A stretch of DNA of 12,937 nt, taken from Candidatus Brocadiaceae bacterium. GTDB taxonomy: Bacteria > Planctomycetota > Brocadiia > Brocadiales > Brocadiaceae. Below are positions 12,779 to 12,937 of the stretch, in pieces. Location: assembly GCA_024653795.1 (NCBI GenBank), contig JANLHY010000534.1, forward strand, positions 1-12,937, given 5' to 3'. The notes below the pieces were generated by a model. That model saw nothing but the letters and a program-made list of their open reading frames with translations, was not told where the DNA came from and ran no database searches. The translations under genes were made by a program, and so were the position numbers. Numbering within the stretch: the first letter of the stretch is position 1; each line of letters begins with the position of its first letter.

Positions 12779-12937
12779 ATGTCTTTTAAAAGCGTTGCCT
12801 GCCAAGAGCGTGTTGTAGAATTATTTCAGAATGCTATCAGAAATAACCACCTGGCACACGCTTATATTTTTGCAGGCCAGGAAGGTGTGGGTAAAACCTC
12901 ATTTTCCAGAGAACTTGCAAAGGCAATTTTTTGTAAA
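12779..12937 (+). CDS. holB: DNA polymerase III delta' subunit, N-terminal part (3' end outside window)
   Basis: The clamp-loader delta' subunit helps place the beta sliding clamp on DNA. The 53 residues present begin MSFKSVACQERVVELF, followed by NNHLAHAYIFAGQEGVGKTS, with a Walker A loop (GQEGVGKTS), then a helix ending AKAIFCK. The pattern of a short N-terminal helix with LAHAYIF before the P-loop is typical of delta' and of DnaX. Delta' is preferred because of the FAGQEGVGKTSFSRELA style and the short lead-in, but the zinc-binding cysteines and the rest of the AAA+ module are not in view. No strong Shine-Dalgarno precedes the ATG. Confidence 0.75.
   Translation, partial: MSFKSVACQERVVELFQNAIRNNHLAHAYIFAGQEGVGKTSFSRELAKAIFCK

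Overview
The window is a bacterial chromosomal segment made of housekeeping genes, interrupted by one accessory-looking stretch. The housekeeping genes are polA (5' end outside the window), coaE and rho on the + strand; mnmG and rny on the - strand; and a lipoyl-domain protein followed by the start of a holB-like gene on the + strand. The presence of rny (RNase Y), the polA-coaE-rho order, the moderate-to-low GC of the backbone and the style of the small lipoyl-domain protein would fit a planctomycete of the anammox type (Brocadiales). This is an impression from gene content only; no marker here proves it.

Left block (1-3332): polA, coaE and rho form a tight operon. polA and coaE overlap by 4 nt at a GTGA, and rho follows coaE after 24 nt with a strong ribosome binding site. 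Right block (8112-11500): rny and mnmG form a - strand operon whose stop and start share one base. Far right (12252-12937): a perfect sigma70-type promoter precedes a small lipoyl-domain protein with a tail of 23 glutamates, followed by the N-terminus of a DNA polymerase III delta' subunit.

Middle (3345-8030): this is the unusual part. It starts with an N-terminally truncated LexA/UmuD-like S24 peptidase gene convergent to rho. The truncation lies against a ~112-bp inverted-repeat element. Next comes a segment bounded by a ~98-bp inverted repeat (3999-4096 and 7932-8029, 87 of 98 positions identical without gaps). Inside it lie a two-gene cassette of small unrecognised proteins (76 aa basic, 75 aa acidic) behind a palindromic promoter region, a stretch of small palindromic repeats, and a large, visibly GC-richer gene for a membrane sensor with Cache, HAMP, PAS, GGDEF and EAL domains (c-di-GMP turnover). 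Each repeat copy points toward the gene start that follows it.

The best candidate for something new is the start of the GGDEF-EAL gene. A well-placed Shine-Dalgarno and ATG open a 31-codon reading frame that crosses a run of nine C's and stops one base before the annotated ATG of the receptor. With eight (or eleven) C's this frame would run straight into the receptor. The arrangement suggests contingency-type switching or translational coupling of a c-di-GMP enzyme, or else a homopolymer sequencing error that hides the true start.

No tRNA, rRNA, CRISPR array or intact insertion sequence was seen.
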